Source: an uncultured Lachnospiraceae bacterium
GTDB lineage: Bacteria > Bacillota > Clostridia > Lachnospirales > Lachnospiraceae
Reading direction: 5' to 3'
Assembly: GCA_910578845.1 (NCBI GenBank)
Contig: CAJTSL010000011.1
Location: 23,147-87,146, forward strand
DNA: 64,000 bases
A program made the translations under genes and the position numbers. Within the stretch, counting starts at the first letter, position 1; every line of letters starts with the position of its first letter. The notes beneath the pieces are model-generated. The model was not told the origin of the DNA, searched no databases, and saw only the letters and a list, made by a program, of their open reading frames with translations. Below, piece after piece: positions 24,976 through 34,708 of this stretch.

Positions 24976-25986
24976 TCATTGAAACAATAGCTGCTCTCCC
25001 GCCGTAACCAATCCGTGCAGATAGTCCCTTTTATAATCCCTGTCAAAGATAAACTGCGGCTGTGCATAAGCAGGCAGATACTTTCTACAGCAATGCGACA
25101 CTTCTTCTGCCAACCCTTCCTGCTCCCACTCCAAATAGCAGATCACCTGGCTTGGATTTAATACCGTACACACACAGGCAATCATTTTCCCCAGACATTC
25201 CCCGGCGGGTGCCTCCCGGAATCCGCCCATTGCCACATCTTGTATATTTTTCTCTCCACATAAGGGCATAAACCCGACTTCCCCCTGGAACCCGCTAAAC
25301 CCATACAGCGGCTTACCGTTCACTACCGCTCCGAGCCCCGGCCCCGTATCAGCCAGATGAATACAGACTGTCGTCTCTTGGGGGAAGGCTCCACCGGCTA
25401 GCCGTGTTTTGCCCGCTGCAATCCCCATCGCGACCAGATTCATATTATTGCTGACACTGACCGGTATTTTCGCTATTTCAGCTAAGGCGCTTTCCACATC
25501 CCTTCCATTCATATCCGTATAACCATCCATACGGCACACTTTACCGCCGTATATGCTTCCCGGCAGCCCGACCGCTATTGCCCCGATTCTATCATCCGCC
25601 GCTACCATATCCGTCACACATTCCTGTATAAGAGAAAACGGGGACTGTCCCTTTTCACCCTCTTTCACATGAGACGATTTTACCGTCCCTAATGCATCAC
25701 ATATCCAATAGGAAATAGACTGCCCCTGCAAATATAATAGCAACATATGTACAAAGTCCTCGTGGATCTTATAGATATCCGCCTTTCTTCCCCCAAAGCT
25801 TTCCTCTTGTATGCCAATCCTGACCAACATTTTCCTCGCTACAAGTTCCTCCACGATTTTCCCTACGGTTGGGAAACTCAGCTTTGTCAAGCGTGCGATC
25901 TCCTGCTTAGTATGTACATTTCCGTCCCGCATACAGCCGATAATACTTTGCTCATTGATTTTCTTCACTAAACTAGTATAAGCCAT
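24976..25986 (-). CDS. ROK family transcriptional repressor
   Basis: 336 residues from the ATG at 25986 (AAAGGAGA about 11 bases upstream). The N-terminal winged helix (HTKQEIARLTKLSFPTVGKI) is followed by an ASKHA-type sugar-sensing domain (IGAIAVGLPGSIYGG; LADTGPGLGAVVNGKPL; FQGEVGFMPLC). The canonical zinc CxCGxxGC motif is not evident, so it may be a non-zinc variant. NagC/XylR-type ROK proteins repress sugar genes until a sugar binds. It lies downstream of the aldouronate importer, behind that operon's terminator, and has its own promoter. It might control either neighbour. Confidence 0.87.
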   Translation of the reverse strand: MAYTSLVKKINEQSIIGCMRDGNVHTKQEIARLTKLSFPTVGKIVEELVARKMLVRIGIQEESFGGRKADIYKIHEDFVHMLLLYLQGQSISYWICDALGTVKSSHVKEGEKGQSPFSLIQECVTDMVAADDRIGAIAVGLPGSIYGGKVCRMDGYTDMNGRDVESALAEIAKIPVSVSNNMNLVAMGIAAGKTRLAGGAFPQETTVCIHLADTGPGLGAVVNGKPLYGFSGFQGEVGFMPLCGEKNIQDVAMGGFREAPAGECLGKMIACVCTVLNPSQVICYLEWEQEGLAEEVSHCCRKYLPAYAQPQFIFDRDYKRDYLHGLVTAGEQLLFQ

Positions 25987-26076
25987 TCTGGTTTCCGTCT
26001 CCTTTACACGATTATCCTTAGAATTTAAATTATATATAAAATTATATTTTAAAACTATTTTAATAATAGTAATTGA

Positions 26077-26105
26077 ATTGTATAATACAAACATTATTTT
26101 GTCAA
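26077..26105 (-). promoter_or_regulatory. Sigma-A promoter of the ROK gene
   Basis: Minus strand -35 TTGACA (26105-26100), 17-base spacer, -10 TACAAT (26082-26077). It is the best consensus match in this part of the window. The leader of about 85 bases is extremely AT-rich. Confidence 0.8.
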
Positions 26106-26131
26106 GCATTCAACATAAGGCATATAATCGA

Positions 26132-26200
26132 GCAGGGGAACGGCCTTCTCCACTACTCGCCGCGCGCTCCGTGCGCCGCCTTGCGGCTTAGTTCCTCTGC
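26132..26200. repeat. GC-rich inverted repeat (REP-like)
   Basis: The outer arms GCAGGGGAAC (26132-26141) and GTTCCTCTGC (26191-26200) pair 9 of 10. Inside, a GC-rich segment contains a second hairpin, GCCGC-CTT-GCGGC. It lies between the ROK promoter and the terminator of the solute-binding protein gene. It is much richer in GC than its surroundings and holds no gene. Confidence 0.55.
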
Positions 26201-26214
26201 ACGGGTCTGCGCAT

Positions 26215-26244
26215 AAAAAAGACGCTTCCCATACGGGAAACGCC
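26215..26244 (-). terminator. Terminator of the aldouronate importer operon
   Basis: On the minus strand GGCGTTTCCC-GTAT-GGGAAGCGTC forms a strong stem followed by six Ts. It lies 33 bases after the stop of the solute-binding protein gene. Confidence 0.9.
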
Positions 26245-26276
26245 TTTCTCCATTTCTTTATAAAATGATTTCTAAA

Positions 26277-28034
26277 TTATTCCGGAAGAGATGTTGCATC
26301 ACCAAAGGTAGCTTTCCATTTCTCTGTACGCTCATCAATGATTGCCTGACCGCCGGAGCTTAAGTAATCAGCTATACCATCGTCCCAAACTTTATCAAAG
26401 TTCTCAACCGGTGCAGCAACTGCTGTATCATAAATAACATCTCTCTTACTTGCAAGTGTCGGGCCCTGGCCTTCTTCAGCCGCAATTGCGCCAACATTTA
26501 CATTCTTAGCCGGTCTTGTATCTGTATTGCAGACTTTATGAGCTGTCTCTACTAATGCCGGGTCAATGCCACTATAAGAATGAGCCATTGATTTTAATGT
26601 CAATTCTTCATCTACTAAGTGAAGACCATTACATGTAATCGTATAGTCTAAGTTGAATCCGGAGTTCTGGATATCATCGCCTGTTGCTGCGATAATTTCT
26701 ACTGCGCCGTCTTCTAATTTGTTATGGGTAACACCCTCGTCACCAATCTGTAAATATTCGATTACTTCCGGTGAGCTGATGAAATCCAGGTACATCATAG
26801 ATGCCAGAGGCTCATCATTTGTCGTCGGGAAGAAGATCTTACGGTCACCTGCGGAGCTGGTGATGAATTTGTTATGTCCGCCCTTGATATCTTCGAAGCA
26901 GTCAACTACAACGAATTTTGCATCCGGTCCTACCATTCTCTCAAGGTTCGTCTGAATGCTGTTCTCACCGTCTCTGTAAGGGTAATCCCAGTTATGCATG
27001 AAGCATCCTACATAACCTGCTTTGATCATATCGTCTTCTGTGCTGTCACCGCTGCTGTATAATGCGAAGTCATCCCAGAGAAGGCCTTCGTTATACCACT
27101 GGTTCAACAGACGGATTGCTTCTTTTGTACCAGGCTGTGTTAACGCTCTATCATCAAAACCGTTGATATAGTACTCATAATCAGAAATATCCGGGTCAAT
27201 GAAAGATTCGATCAACAACGCTGCTCTCCAGCCTACATCAAAGCTTACGGAATAAGGAATCATCTTATCCGCATCAGCGCCAAGCAGTGTATCTGCGTTA
27301 TCTCTGAAAGCAACCAGCATATCATAGAATTCCTGACGTGTCGTAGGCTCTTTTAATCCGAGCTTATCCAGCCAGTCTTTACGTACGAAAGTATTGATAC
27401 GGTTTGTCACCGCACGTTTTCCTTCGATTGCCCACAAGGTTCCTTCTACAGGATCTTTGTCCCAATAAATATTGGTCTCACCGAGCCAATCCCACAGATT
27501 CGGAAGCAAATCTCTATAATCATCTACATAAGAACTTAAGTCAAGCACACCGCCCATATTCGCATAAGTCTGTACTGTAGGATAATCATATGTCAGACAG
27601 ATATCCGGTGCATCGCCAGCAGCCAAAAGGTTGTTAATCTGCTCTACCTCAGTCCAACGGGGAACCGCTATAAACTCTACCTCAACATTGTGCAGTTCCA
27701 TCATCTTATCCTGTATATACTTCGTATACTTATTGTTGGTAGGGTCAGAACCATCGTCATTTCCACGGTCATATACTTCTACCGTAATCTTTCTTGTGTC
27801 TACGAATTTCCCATCCACAACTTCACCGTTTGTCGGATCTGCTGCCGCGCTATCCTCCGTAGGAGCAGTGTCGGTCGTATCCTTTGCTGCATCGGCTGAC
27901 TCGTCTGTCTTCGTATCCGTTGTCTGTGTCTGTCCGGAATCCTGTGTTGTAGAGCCAGAATCATTGGAACCACATGCAGCCAGAGATATTACCATACAGC
28001 CTGCTAATAGTACTGATAATAATTTTTTCTTCAC
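26277..28034 (-). CDS. Sugar ABC transporter solute-binding lipoprotein
   Basis: 585 residues. A lipoprotein signal peptide is clear (KKKLLSVLLAGCMVISLAAC, lipobox LAAC). It is followed by a Ser/Thr/Asp-rich linker to about residue 70 and a large type-1 sugar-binding fold of LplA type (PDICLTYDYPTVQTYANMGG; TFVRKDWLDKLGLKEPTT). The start codon is GTG, with GGGAGG upstream. It captures an oligosaccharide at the cell surface for the two LplB/LplC-type permeases encoded upstream. No ATPase is present; such systems share a common MsmK-type ATPase elsewhere. Next to GH67, the substrate is most likely aldouronic acids from glucuronoxylan. Confidence 0.9.
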   Translation of the reverse strand: MKKKLLSVLLAGCMVISLAACGSNDSGSTTQDSGQTQTTDTKTDESADAAKDTTDTAPTEDSAAADPTNGEVVDGKFVDTRKITVEVYDRGNDDGSDPTNNKYTKYIQDKMMELHNVEVEFIAVPRWTEVEQINNLLAAGDAPDICLTYDYPTVQTYANMGGVLDLSSYVDDYRDLLPNLWDWLGETNIYWDKDPVEGTLWAIEGKRAVTNRINTFVRKDWLDKLGLKEPTTRQEFYDMLVAFRDNADTLLGADADKMIPYSVSFDVGWRAALLIESFIDPDISDYEYYINGFDDRALTQPGTKEAIRLLNQWYNEGLLWDDFALYSSGDSTEDDMIKAGYVGCFMHNWDYPYRDGENSIQTNLERMVGPDAKFVVVDCFEDIKGGHNKFITSSAGDRKIFFPTTNDEPLASMMYLDFISSPEVIEYLQIGDEGVTHNKLEDGAVEIIAATGDDIQNSGFNLDYTITCNGLHLVDEELTLKSMAHSYSGIDPALVETAHKVCNTDTRPAKNVNVGAIAAEEGQGPTLASKRDVIYDTAVAAPVENFDKVWDDGIADYLSSGGQAIIDERTEKWKATFGDATSLPE

Positions 28035-28198
28035 TCTTTTTACCTCCCTTTACTTTTAGTAATGTTAAAAAATATGAATGAACGGATTATCGCTTATGGA
28101 ACCATAACCCGGTTATTCCTTTCTGTATGTTCCTTTTAGTTACCTTTACTCTATATTTATTGTAATATTTACATTTATTTAGATTTGCTCTTTTACAG

Positions 28199-29068
28199 TT
28201 ACTCTTTCACTGCGCCCATCGTCACGCCATGGATGAAATATTTCTGTAACCATGGATAGATACATAGAATCGGTACAGTAGAGAACATAACGATTGCCGC
28301 CTTCAACGACTCTGTCAGCCCCGGCGTAGAGAACCCTTCCTGTGTCGTTACCTCTACGCTGTTGATGTTGTTCAGAATATTATACAAGAACAACTGCAAC
28401 GGATAGAAAATATCCTTATTGACATACATCAACGCATCCGAATAACCGTTCCAACGCCCTACCGCATAGAATAATGCAAGTGTCGCAAATACCGGTTTAG
28501 ACAACGGCAGATAGATACTGATCAGGATCCGGAAAAAACTTGCGCCGTCAATCTCAGCCGACTCCCGGAGACTATCAGGGATGCCATAGAAAAAGCTTCG
28601 CATGATAATCATGTTATAGACGCTCATACAACTTGGGATGATCAATACAAGCGGATTATTCAACAGGTTCAGGCTCTTCATTAACAAATAGTTCGGAATC
28701 GTTCCTGCATTGAAGAACATCGTAATCGTAATAAAAATATTGATAATAGAACGGCCCTTTAAATTTTCAAAAATCAATGGATAAGCACAAAGCGTCGTCA
28801 TTGTCAGGGAGACAAATGTGCACACTACAGTCAAAAATACTGTCCAGAAAAATGCCCTGATATATTTCATATCACCTAGGACCGTACTGTATGCTTCTAA
28901 GTTCCATCCTTTCGGCCATAAATATACTTCATGTTTGATCAACGCATCCGTAGAGCTAAGTGACCTTGCCAGCAAGTTTAACATCGGCACAAGGCATACG
29001 ATACTGACAAGCACACAGATAATAATAAAACACCAATCGCCTACTTTTGCGGATTTTGATTTAATCAT
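28199..29068 (-). CDS. Carbohydrate ABC transporter permease, LplC/YtcP type
   Basis: 289 residues with six helices. The EAA-type coupling loop is visible around PDSLRESAEIDGASFFRILI, and the C-terminal IHGVTMGAVKE ending is usual for this permease family. AGGAGG precedes the start. It follows the LplB-type gene by about 23 bases and is separated from the solute-binding gene by 130 bases. That gap holds a possible small intercistronic stem, which may set the higher level of the binding protein. It forms half of the membrane channel. Confidence 0.9.
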   Translation of the reverse strand: MIKSKSAKVGDWCFIIICVLVSIVCLVPMLNLLARSLSSTDALIKHEVYLWPKGWNLEAYSTVLGDMKYIRAFFWTVFLTVVCTFVSLTMTTLCAYPLIFENLKGRSIINIFITITMFFNAGTIPNYLLMKSLNLLNNPLVLIIPSCMSVYNMIIMRSFFYGIPDSLRESAEIDGASFFRILISIYLPLSKPVFATLALFYAVGRWNGYSDALMYVNKDIFYPLQLFLYNILNNINSVEVTTQEGFSTPGLTESLKAAIVMFSTVPILCIYPWLQKYFIHGVTMGAVKE

Positions 29069-29091
29069 AGTCTCTTCCTCCTATCTTTCTT

Positions 29092-30045
29092 CTACCAGAT
29101 TCCGCGCTCGCCGAGCCTACGGGAAATCCAGTTCGCCAGTAACAGGAAAATAACACATACAATGGACTGGAAGAAGCCAACGGCAGTCGTTAACGAGAAC
29201 TGCAATCCCTTGATACCATTCTTATATACGAAAGTAGAAAGCACTTCCGCAGCATTCATGACTAAGTTGTTCTGCAATGCGAATGGCCTGTCAAAGCTGC
29301 TTCCCAGGATATTACCAAGGTTCATGACAAGAAGCACAACGATAGTCGGTTTAATGCCTGGCAACGTGATATGCCACATTTTCTTGAAACGTCCCGCGCC
29401 ATCAACCGATGCCGCTTCGTAAAGCTCTGAATTAATCCCTGCAATGGCTGCCAGATAGACAATGGAATTCCAGCCGAAGCTCTGCCAGATTCCTAAGAAT
29501 ATGTATGTGCCAACCCAATGTGCCGGCTCATTCAGGAAAGGAACGGATTCAAATCCTAAGTTTGTCAGAATCATATTCAAAAAGCCGGTGCTGGGCGCAA
29601 AAATCTGTAATGCAAGACCATAAATGATGACCCATGAAAGGAAGTGGGGCATATAAGCGATGGTCTGTACGACACGCTTAAACTTCTTAAATACCAGTTC
29701 GTTCAAAATCAATGCAAATATGATAGGAGCCGGGAAGCCAACGACCAAATCCAATAGATTCAGCACCAATGTATTCCTGAGCGCATTAATAAAGTCCTTA
29801 TTGTTAAATGCCTTAATGAAAAATTCAAATCCGTTGTTTGCCGCCCAGGGCATTTCCCATACGCTTTGTACGATACTATACTTCTTAAAAGCAATCTGGA
29901 TATAGACCATCGGCACGTATTTGAATATGAACAGATACAGAAGCGGCAACGCAAGCAGCGCATATAACTGCCAATATCGCTTCATGTAAACCCCAAAGCT
30001 CTGCTTTTTCTGTGGCGCCGGAGCCTTATTCGTAGATTTTTTCAT
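29092..30045 (-). CDS. Carbohydrate ABC transporter permease, LplB type
   Basis: 317 residues from the ATG at 30045, chosen because GGAGG lies seven bases before it (an in-frame GTG is two codons upstream). The start of the transmembrane region (YWQLYALLALPLLYLFIFKY) and the EAA loop (NSELYEAASVDGAGRFKKMW) are typical of LplB, the first permease of oligosaccharide importers. It sits 126 bases after the GH67 gene. The gap is AT-rich and contains TATAAT, so a second promoter for the importer is possible but has no clear -35. Confidence 0.9.
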   Translation of the reverse strand: MKKSTNKAPAPQKKQSFGVYMKRYWQLYALLALPLLYLFIFKYVPMVYIQIAFKKYSIVQSVWEMPWAANNGFEFFIKAFNNKDFINALRNTLVLNLLDLVVGFPAPIIFALILNELVFKKFKRVVQTIAYMPHFLSWVIIYGLALQIFAPSTGFLNMILTNLGFESVPFLNEPAHWVGTYIFLGIWQSFGWNSIVYLAAIAGINSELYEAASVDGAGRFKKMWHITLPGIKPTIVVLLVMNLGNILGSSFDRPFALQNNLVMNAAEVLSTFVYKNGIKGLQFSLTTAVGFFQSIVCVIFLLLANWISRRLGERGIW

Positions 30046-30176
30046 CCTCACACCTCCATAAGATTAAATTAAAATACCTTCTATTATTATAAAATTACAA
30101 GGTAAACTTTTCTTGTCAGATATTGCTATTGCCAATTCATATTTTGCTTATTTCTTTGTGCATATTTATAGGCAAA

Positions 30177-32189
30177 TCAATATATCGCCCTTCCATTTTC
30201 GTCTGATATGCCGGATTTTCTGTAAAAATATGCATTTATTTGATCACACCACTCACGTGCATGCTCTTTTTGATGGATAAATCGTTCCATGATACGTTTA
30301 TATGCTTTTTCAGGAATCCTGCCTTGCAATTCGGTAAAACGTTCCACCATCTCGTCCACCATCTCTACCCCCTCGAAATGCGTATCATAAATATGCTGGA
30401 TCACCGTTTTACCGGAACGCAGGCGCCATGTATAGGGGATATGATGAAAGAACAACAACAGTTCATCCGGACACTTCGTCTTATCATCATACAGGGACGC
30501 ATTTGGCTCTCTGTACTGCAATGCATATCCCGTCCCTTCATGGCTTCTATCCACGCCGATCCCCAAATGGTCGGCACGATGGTATGTTCCCCATCTGCTA
30601 TATTCATAACCGTCCACACTAGGACCGTAGTGGTTATTAGGACTGACCATCCACCCAATGCCAAGGGGGGAGGTGTAATTCTCATATGCCTGCCAGGACT
30701 GCATGAGCAAGAACCGAAGCGTCAACATGACCTGTCCTTCTAATCCATAAGTCAAGGCAATCCACTCTTTCGCGATTTCCTGTGCCGATAACTGCGGTTC
30801 AAAAGCAAGCCTGCCAAATCCATATAAGTTCGCCGCTGCCATATCATGCCCTGTCCAGTTCTCGTCATTTCCCGTATTGGCAACCGCCGCCATACCGCAA
30901 TGGCTCTGCCCAAAGGTCTTACCCGATACGATGTCCTCTACGCAATCGTCTGTTTCTTTGACATACGTCCGAAACTGTAGGATCTCCTTAAACATAGGAA
31001 TCAAATAACATAAATGTCTCTGCTGTCCTGTATACTCCTGCGCGATCTGCACTTCCAACATCTGATTGGTCTTCGTCAGCCCGCCAAACAGAGGATGCAC
31101 CGGCTCCCTTACCTGGAAGTCCATAGGCCCGTTTTTGATCTGCAAGATAACATTATCCCTAAACTGCCCGTCTAGGCTCATGAAATTATCGTATCCGGAT
31201 CTCGCCCTGTCGGTCTTATAATCCCGCCAGTCCTGTTGGCAATTATAGACAAAACATCTCCAGATAATCATCCCGCCATATGGCTCTACCGCTTCAGCAA
31301 GCATATTTGCCCCGTCCGCATGCGTCCTGCCATAGGTAAACGGCCCTGGGCGCCCTTCGGAATCCGCCTTGATCAAAAAGCCTCCCAAATTTGGAACCCT
31401 TTCAAAGACAAGCGCCATCCGCTTCTTCCACCACGCCTTTACCTCTTCCGAAAGCGGATCTGCACTGTCAAGCTCTCCCAGTTCCATAGGCGCAGCATAA
31501 TTCAAGCTCATATAAAGCTTGATGCCATACCCGGCAAATATTTCCGACATTTCCTTTAACTTATCAAAATATCTCTCCGTGATCAGTTCTGTCGCTGCGT
31601 CTTTCACATTGACGTTATTAATGACGACCGCATTGATGCCAATGCTTGCCGCAAGCCTTGCATATGTGACAGTTCTGTCATTTACTAAGATTTCATCATT
31701 TTCAAAGAAGAAAGACTCTCCCGAATATCCCCGTTCAATGCTGCCATCCATATTATCCCAGTGATTGAGCATCCTAAACGGCATCGTCGGCGCTTTCTCT
31801 ATGCTGATTTCCTGTAACGGCTTCCCCATTTGTACATGGCGGATCAATTCGAACGTACCATATAATAAGCCCCTTTCATCGGACGCTTCTATGAAGACCG
31901 CTCCATCCTGTGCCGTGATACGGTATCCTTCCGGCTGTATCCCTGCTTTCTGCACAAGCCGGATGCGATCTGCTTGCTCCATGCCGGCGCCCTCCGGCTC
32001 CCCGGATTGTTCCTGCACCTCTAACTTTACGCCTGCCATTTGTGAAAAAGCGTCTTGTAATTCTTTCACACAATTTTGTATCCGTGCATCTGTCATATCC
32101 TGCACGTCAATCCCAATATACCGGAGCGCATCCGCACCCACGCCGGAGATTTTCCTTGTATAATCTAACCACGCCTGTTCAAAACACAT
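30177..32189 (-). CDS. aguA: Alpha-glucuronidase, glycoside hydrolase family 67
   Basis: 670 residues, the normal family length, with no signal peptide. GH67 features are seen in order: an N-terminal domain, FRMLNHWDNMDGSIERGYSG, the catalytic acid Glu in KADSEGRPGP, the catalytic base region KNGPMDFQVREP, then EVQIAQEYTGQ. It removes (4-O-methyl)glucuronic acid from the non-reducing end of aldouronic acids in the cytoplasm. AAAAGGAGA precedes the start, and it follows the GH3 gene by 15 bases. With an LplABC-type importer this matches the aldouronate-utilisation clusters known from Paenibacillus and Geobacillus. Confidence 0.95.
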   Translation of the reverse strand: MCFEQAWLDYTRKISGVGADALRYIGIDVQDMTDARIQNCVKELQDAFSQMAGVKLEVQEQSGEPEGAGMEQADRIRLVQKAGIQPEGYRITAQDGAVFIEASDERGLLYGTFELIRHVQMGKPLQEISIEKAPTMPFRMLNHWDNMDGSIERGYSGESFFFENDEILVNDRTVTYARLAASIGINAVVINNVNVKDAATELITERYFDKLKEMSEIFAGYGIKLYMSLNYAAPMELGELDSADPLSEEVKAWWKKRMALVFERVPNLGGFLIKADSEGRPGPFTYGRTHADGANMLAEAVEPYGGMIIWRCFVYNCQQDWRDYKTDRARSGYDNFMSLDGQFRDNVILQIKNGPMDFQVREPVHPLFGGLTKTNQMLEVQIAQEYTGQQRHLCYLIPMFKEILQFRTYVKETDDCVEDIVSGKTFGQSHCGMAAVANTGNDENWTGHDMAAANLYGFGRLAFEPQLSAQEIAKEWIALTYGLEGQVMLTLRFLLMQSWQAYENYTSPLGIGWMVSPNNHYGPSVDGYEYSRWGTYHRADHLGIGVDRSHEGTGYALQYREPNASLYDDKTKCPDELLLFFHHIPYTWRLRSGKTVIQHIYDTHFEGVEMVDEMVERFTELQGRIPEKAYKRIMERFIHQKEHAREWCDQINAYFYRKSGISDENGRAIY

Positions 32190-32204
32190 GTCTATTTTCT
32201 CCTT

Positions 32205-34373
32205 TTATAATATGACTTCCTTCTGCGCCATAACGGGGATCAGCGCAACTTTTCGGCCCGTCAGCTCTTCACTGCGGCTCTCCGGCTGCGACCCGCCTAT
32301 AGAAACAAGATAACGTCCCGCCGCCACTCTGTTGACAGCCTGCTCATCATATAATGCAAAAGCGCTAAGCGGAAGCTTTATGCTCACTTCCCTGCTTTCT
32401 TTGGCGCCTAACGTGATTTTCCGGATTCCTTTTAACTGCGCGTTCGGCACGCCTTCCCGGTCAGCCTTGACATAGACTTGGACTGTCTCTGTGCCTTCCC
32501 GCTCTCCCATATTGGTGACAACCGCTTTGACAACCAGGCCGTCTTCTCCTATGACATCGGACGACACTGACACATCCGTATAAGCAAACTCTGTATAAGA
32601 AAGCCCATAGCCGAAAGGATATAGCGCTTCTTTCTCCATATAGCGGTAAGTCCTTCCCTTCATGGAATAATCAGTAAACGCAGGAAGTTCCTCTAATGTA
32701 TGATAGAAAGTGACAGGCATCCTTCCTTCCGGGTTCTTATCCCCAAACAGTACCCTGGCAATAGCCCTGCCACCCTGCGCTCCCGGATACCAGCCTTGTA
32801 CGATCGCCGGTATATGTTCCTGCGCCCAATTCACAGTAAGCGCGCTGCCCGAAAGCAGGACCAGCACTACCGGCTTCCCGGACGCATATGCGATCTCCAG
32901 GATTTCCTGCTGTCTTCCCGGAAGGTTTAAATCCGGTTTATCACCACTGGCATATTGGTTCCCCTGGTCTCCTTCTTCTCCTTCCAAGCCTGAATCAAGC
33001 CCCAGGCACATGATCACGACGTCACTCGCTTCGCAGATTGCTTTTACTTCCGAATCCCTGTCTTTTCCCAGGCTCAAGTTACTGATCCTGTCACGGTACA
33101 AATGACACCCTTCCGATACCAATACACGGACGTCGTCTCCTACATATTCCTGGATTCCTTCGGAAATCGTATAGTAACGGGATGCCGTGCCTTCATAATT
33201 GCCAATTAACGCTTTCCTGTTATTGGCGTTTGGCCCGATAACGCCTATCGTCTTTATCTTCGATTTATCTAACGGCAATATGCCGCCTTCGTTTTTCAAA
33301 AGGACGATACATTTTAACGCTGCTTCCAAATTCAGCTCCTGCATCTGCTTGGAATCGACAACCGTATATGGGATATCATCGTAAGGAGTCTTAGAATCCT
33401 TCTCAAACAGCCCAAGCTTCATCCTTGTCGTGAAAAGATGCACCAATGCCTCATCCACCCGCTCCTCTGGTATCATGCCTTTCTCTACGGCTTCTTTAAC
33501 ATAGACAAAGAGATTGCCACAGTTCAAATCGCATCCGTTATTCACTGCCAATGTCACCGATTCTAGCTCTCCTGACGTAACGCCATGCCCGTTGTGGAAA
33601 TCCTTGATCGCCCAGCAATCAGACACCACATGTCCTTTGAATCCCCACTCATCACGCAGGATATCTTGTAACAACGTCTTACTGCCGCAGCATGGTTCCC
33701 CGTTCGTTCTGTTATAGGCGCCCATGACAGCCTCGACTTTGGCTTCCTGTACACAGGCTTTGAATGCCGGCAGATACGTTTCGTACAGATCCTGTTTGCT
33801 TGCGCGCGCATCGAATTCATGTCGCAAATCTTCCGGCCCGCTATGTACTGCGAAATGTTTGGCACATGCCGCTGCCTTCATATAGTTCTCATCATGTCCC
33901 TGGATCCCTTCCACGAACCGCACGCCAAGCCTTGAGCTAAGATAAGGGTCTTCCCCAAAAGTCTCATGCCCTCTGCCCCACCTTGGGTCACGGAATATAT
34001 TCACATTAGGGGACCAGAACGTCAATCCCTTATAGATATCCAAATCATCGTATTTCTGCTGTGCGTTAAACTTCGCGCGTCCTTCCGTGGAAATAGCGTC
34101 CGCTACTTCTTCCAGAAAGTCTTCATCAAAAGTCGCCGCTAACGAAATCGCCTGCGGGAACACAGTCGCAACCCCTGCTCTCGCAACACCATGAAGCGCT
34201 TCATTCCACCAGTTATAAGCCTTAACGCCAAGCCTCTCTATCGCAGGAGTACCGTGAACCATCTGGAATGCCTTCTCCTCCAATGTCATCTCTGCTACCA
34301 GGTTACGGGCGCGTTCTTCAAATTCTGCATTTTTCGCTTCATCTCTTACAAGTTCCATCCGTTTAACTTCCAT
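32205..34373 (-). CDS. Glycoside hydrolase family 3, beta-xylosidase type
   Basis: About 722 residues. The order is (alpha/beta) barrel, alpha/beta sandwich, C-terminal fibronectin-III-like domain. YNWWNEALHGVARAG is typical of xylosidase/arabinosidase-type GH3, and the nucleophile Asp is in VVSDCWAIKDF. The start is uncertain: GTG at 34382, ATG at 34373 (MEVKRMEL) or ATG at 34358 (MELVRDE). AAAGGAG sits close to the GTG, and 12 bases before 34373. No signal peptide. It would release xylose from xylo-oligosaccharides left after GH67 action. First gene of the aguA/importer operon. Confidence 0.9.
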   Translation of the reverse strand: MEVKRMELVRDEAKNAEFEERARNLVAEMTLEEKAFQMVHGTPAIERLGVKAYNWWNEALHGVARAGVATVFPQAISLAATFDEDFLEEVADAISTEGRAKFNAQQKYDDLDIYKGLTFWSPNVNIFRDPRWGRGHETFGEDPYLSSRLGVRFVEGIQGHDENYMKAAACAKHFAVHSGPEDLRHEFDARASKQDLYETYLPAFKACVQEAKVEAVMGAYNRTNGEPCCGSKTLLQDILRDEWGFKGHVVSDCWAIKDFHNGHGVTSGELESVTLAVNNGCDLNCGNLFVYVKEAVEKGMIPEERVDEALVHLFTTRMKLGLFEKDSKTPYDDIPYTVVDSKQMQELNLEAALKCIVLLKNEGGILPLDKSKIKTIGVIGPNANNRKALIGNYEGTASRYYTISEGIQEYVGDDVRVLVSEGCHLYRDRISNLSLGKDRDSEVKAICEASDVVIMCLGLDSGLEGEEGDQGNQYASGDKPDLNLPGRQQEILEIAYASGKPVVLVLLSGSALTVNWAQEHIPAIVQGWYPGAQGGRAIARVLFGDKNPEGRMPVTFYHTLEELPAFTDYSMKGRTYRYMEKEALYPFGYGLSYTEFAYTDVSVSSDVIGEDGLVVKAVVTNMGEREGTETVQVYVKADREGVPNAQLKGIRKITLGAKESREVSIKLPLSAFALYDEQAVNRVAAGRYLVSIGGSQPESRSEELTGRKVALIPVMAQKEVIL

Positions 34374-34382
34374 ACGTATCAC

Positions 34383-34708
34383 TAACTCCTTTCCTATTAT
34401 AGGTAATTATAGAAAAGTATAAAGCACAGCCCTCCTATTATCTCTCTATATTTTGCTTTATCTTAGTTGTATTTTGCTATTTTTTTGTTGTAATCGCTTA
34501 CATTTTTTGTCCAAAAAGTACATTTTGCGAATCATTTTATACCTTTTTCTCAACAAATTTGCGATTTTTTAACACTTTTTGCCATTATGCAATCGCAATA
34601 TTTGAATTGACTTTTACCGGTACATGTGTTAATTATAATAGGAAGAAATTGATTGTAAGTGATCGCCGAGATGGCACATGGAATTGAGAAAAAAGAGGTT
34701 AAGCAATC
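34383..34708. promoter_or_regulatory. Divergent control region between GH3 operon and AraC gene
   Basis: A strongly AT-rich gap of about 320 bases with no gene. It must hold both divergent promoters. On the plus strand TTGACT (34608-34613) and TATAAT (34635-34640) are present but 21 bases apart, so this is not a good sigma-A promoter by itself. On the minus strand several TATAAT/TATACT-like boxes lie within 60 bases of the GH3 start, without clear -35 boxes. Weak boxes fit activator-dependent expression by the AraC protein. Confidence 0.4.

Noticed and set aside
34608..34640. Strong sigma-A promoter for the AraC gene
   Set aside because: TTGACT and TATAAT are present but the 21-base spacer is too long for a normal promoter.
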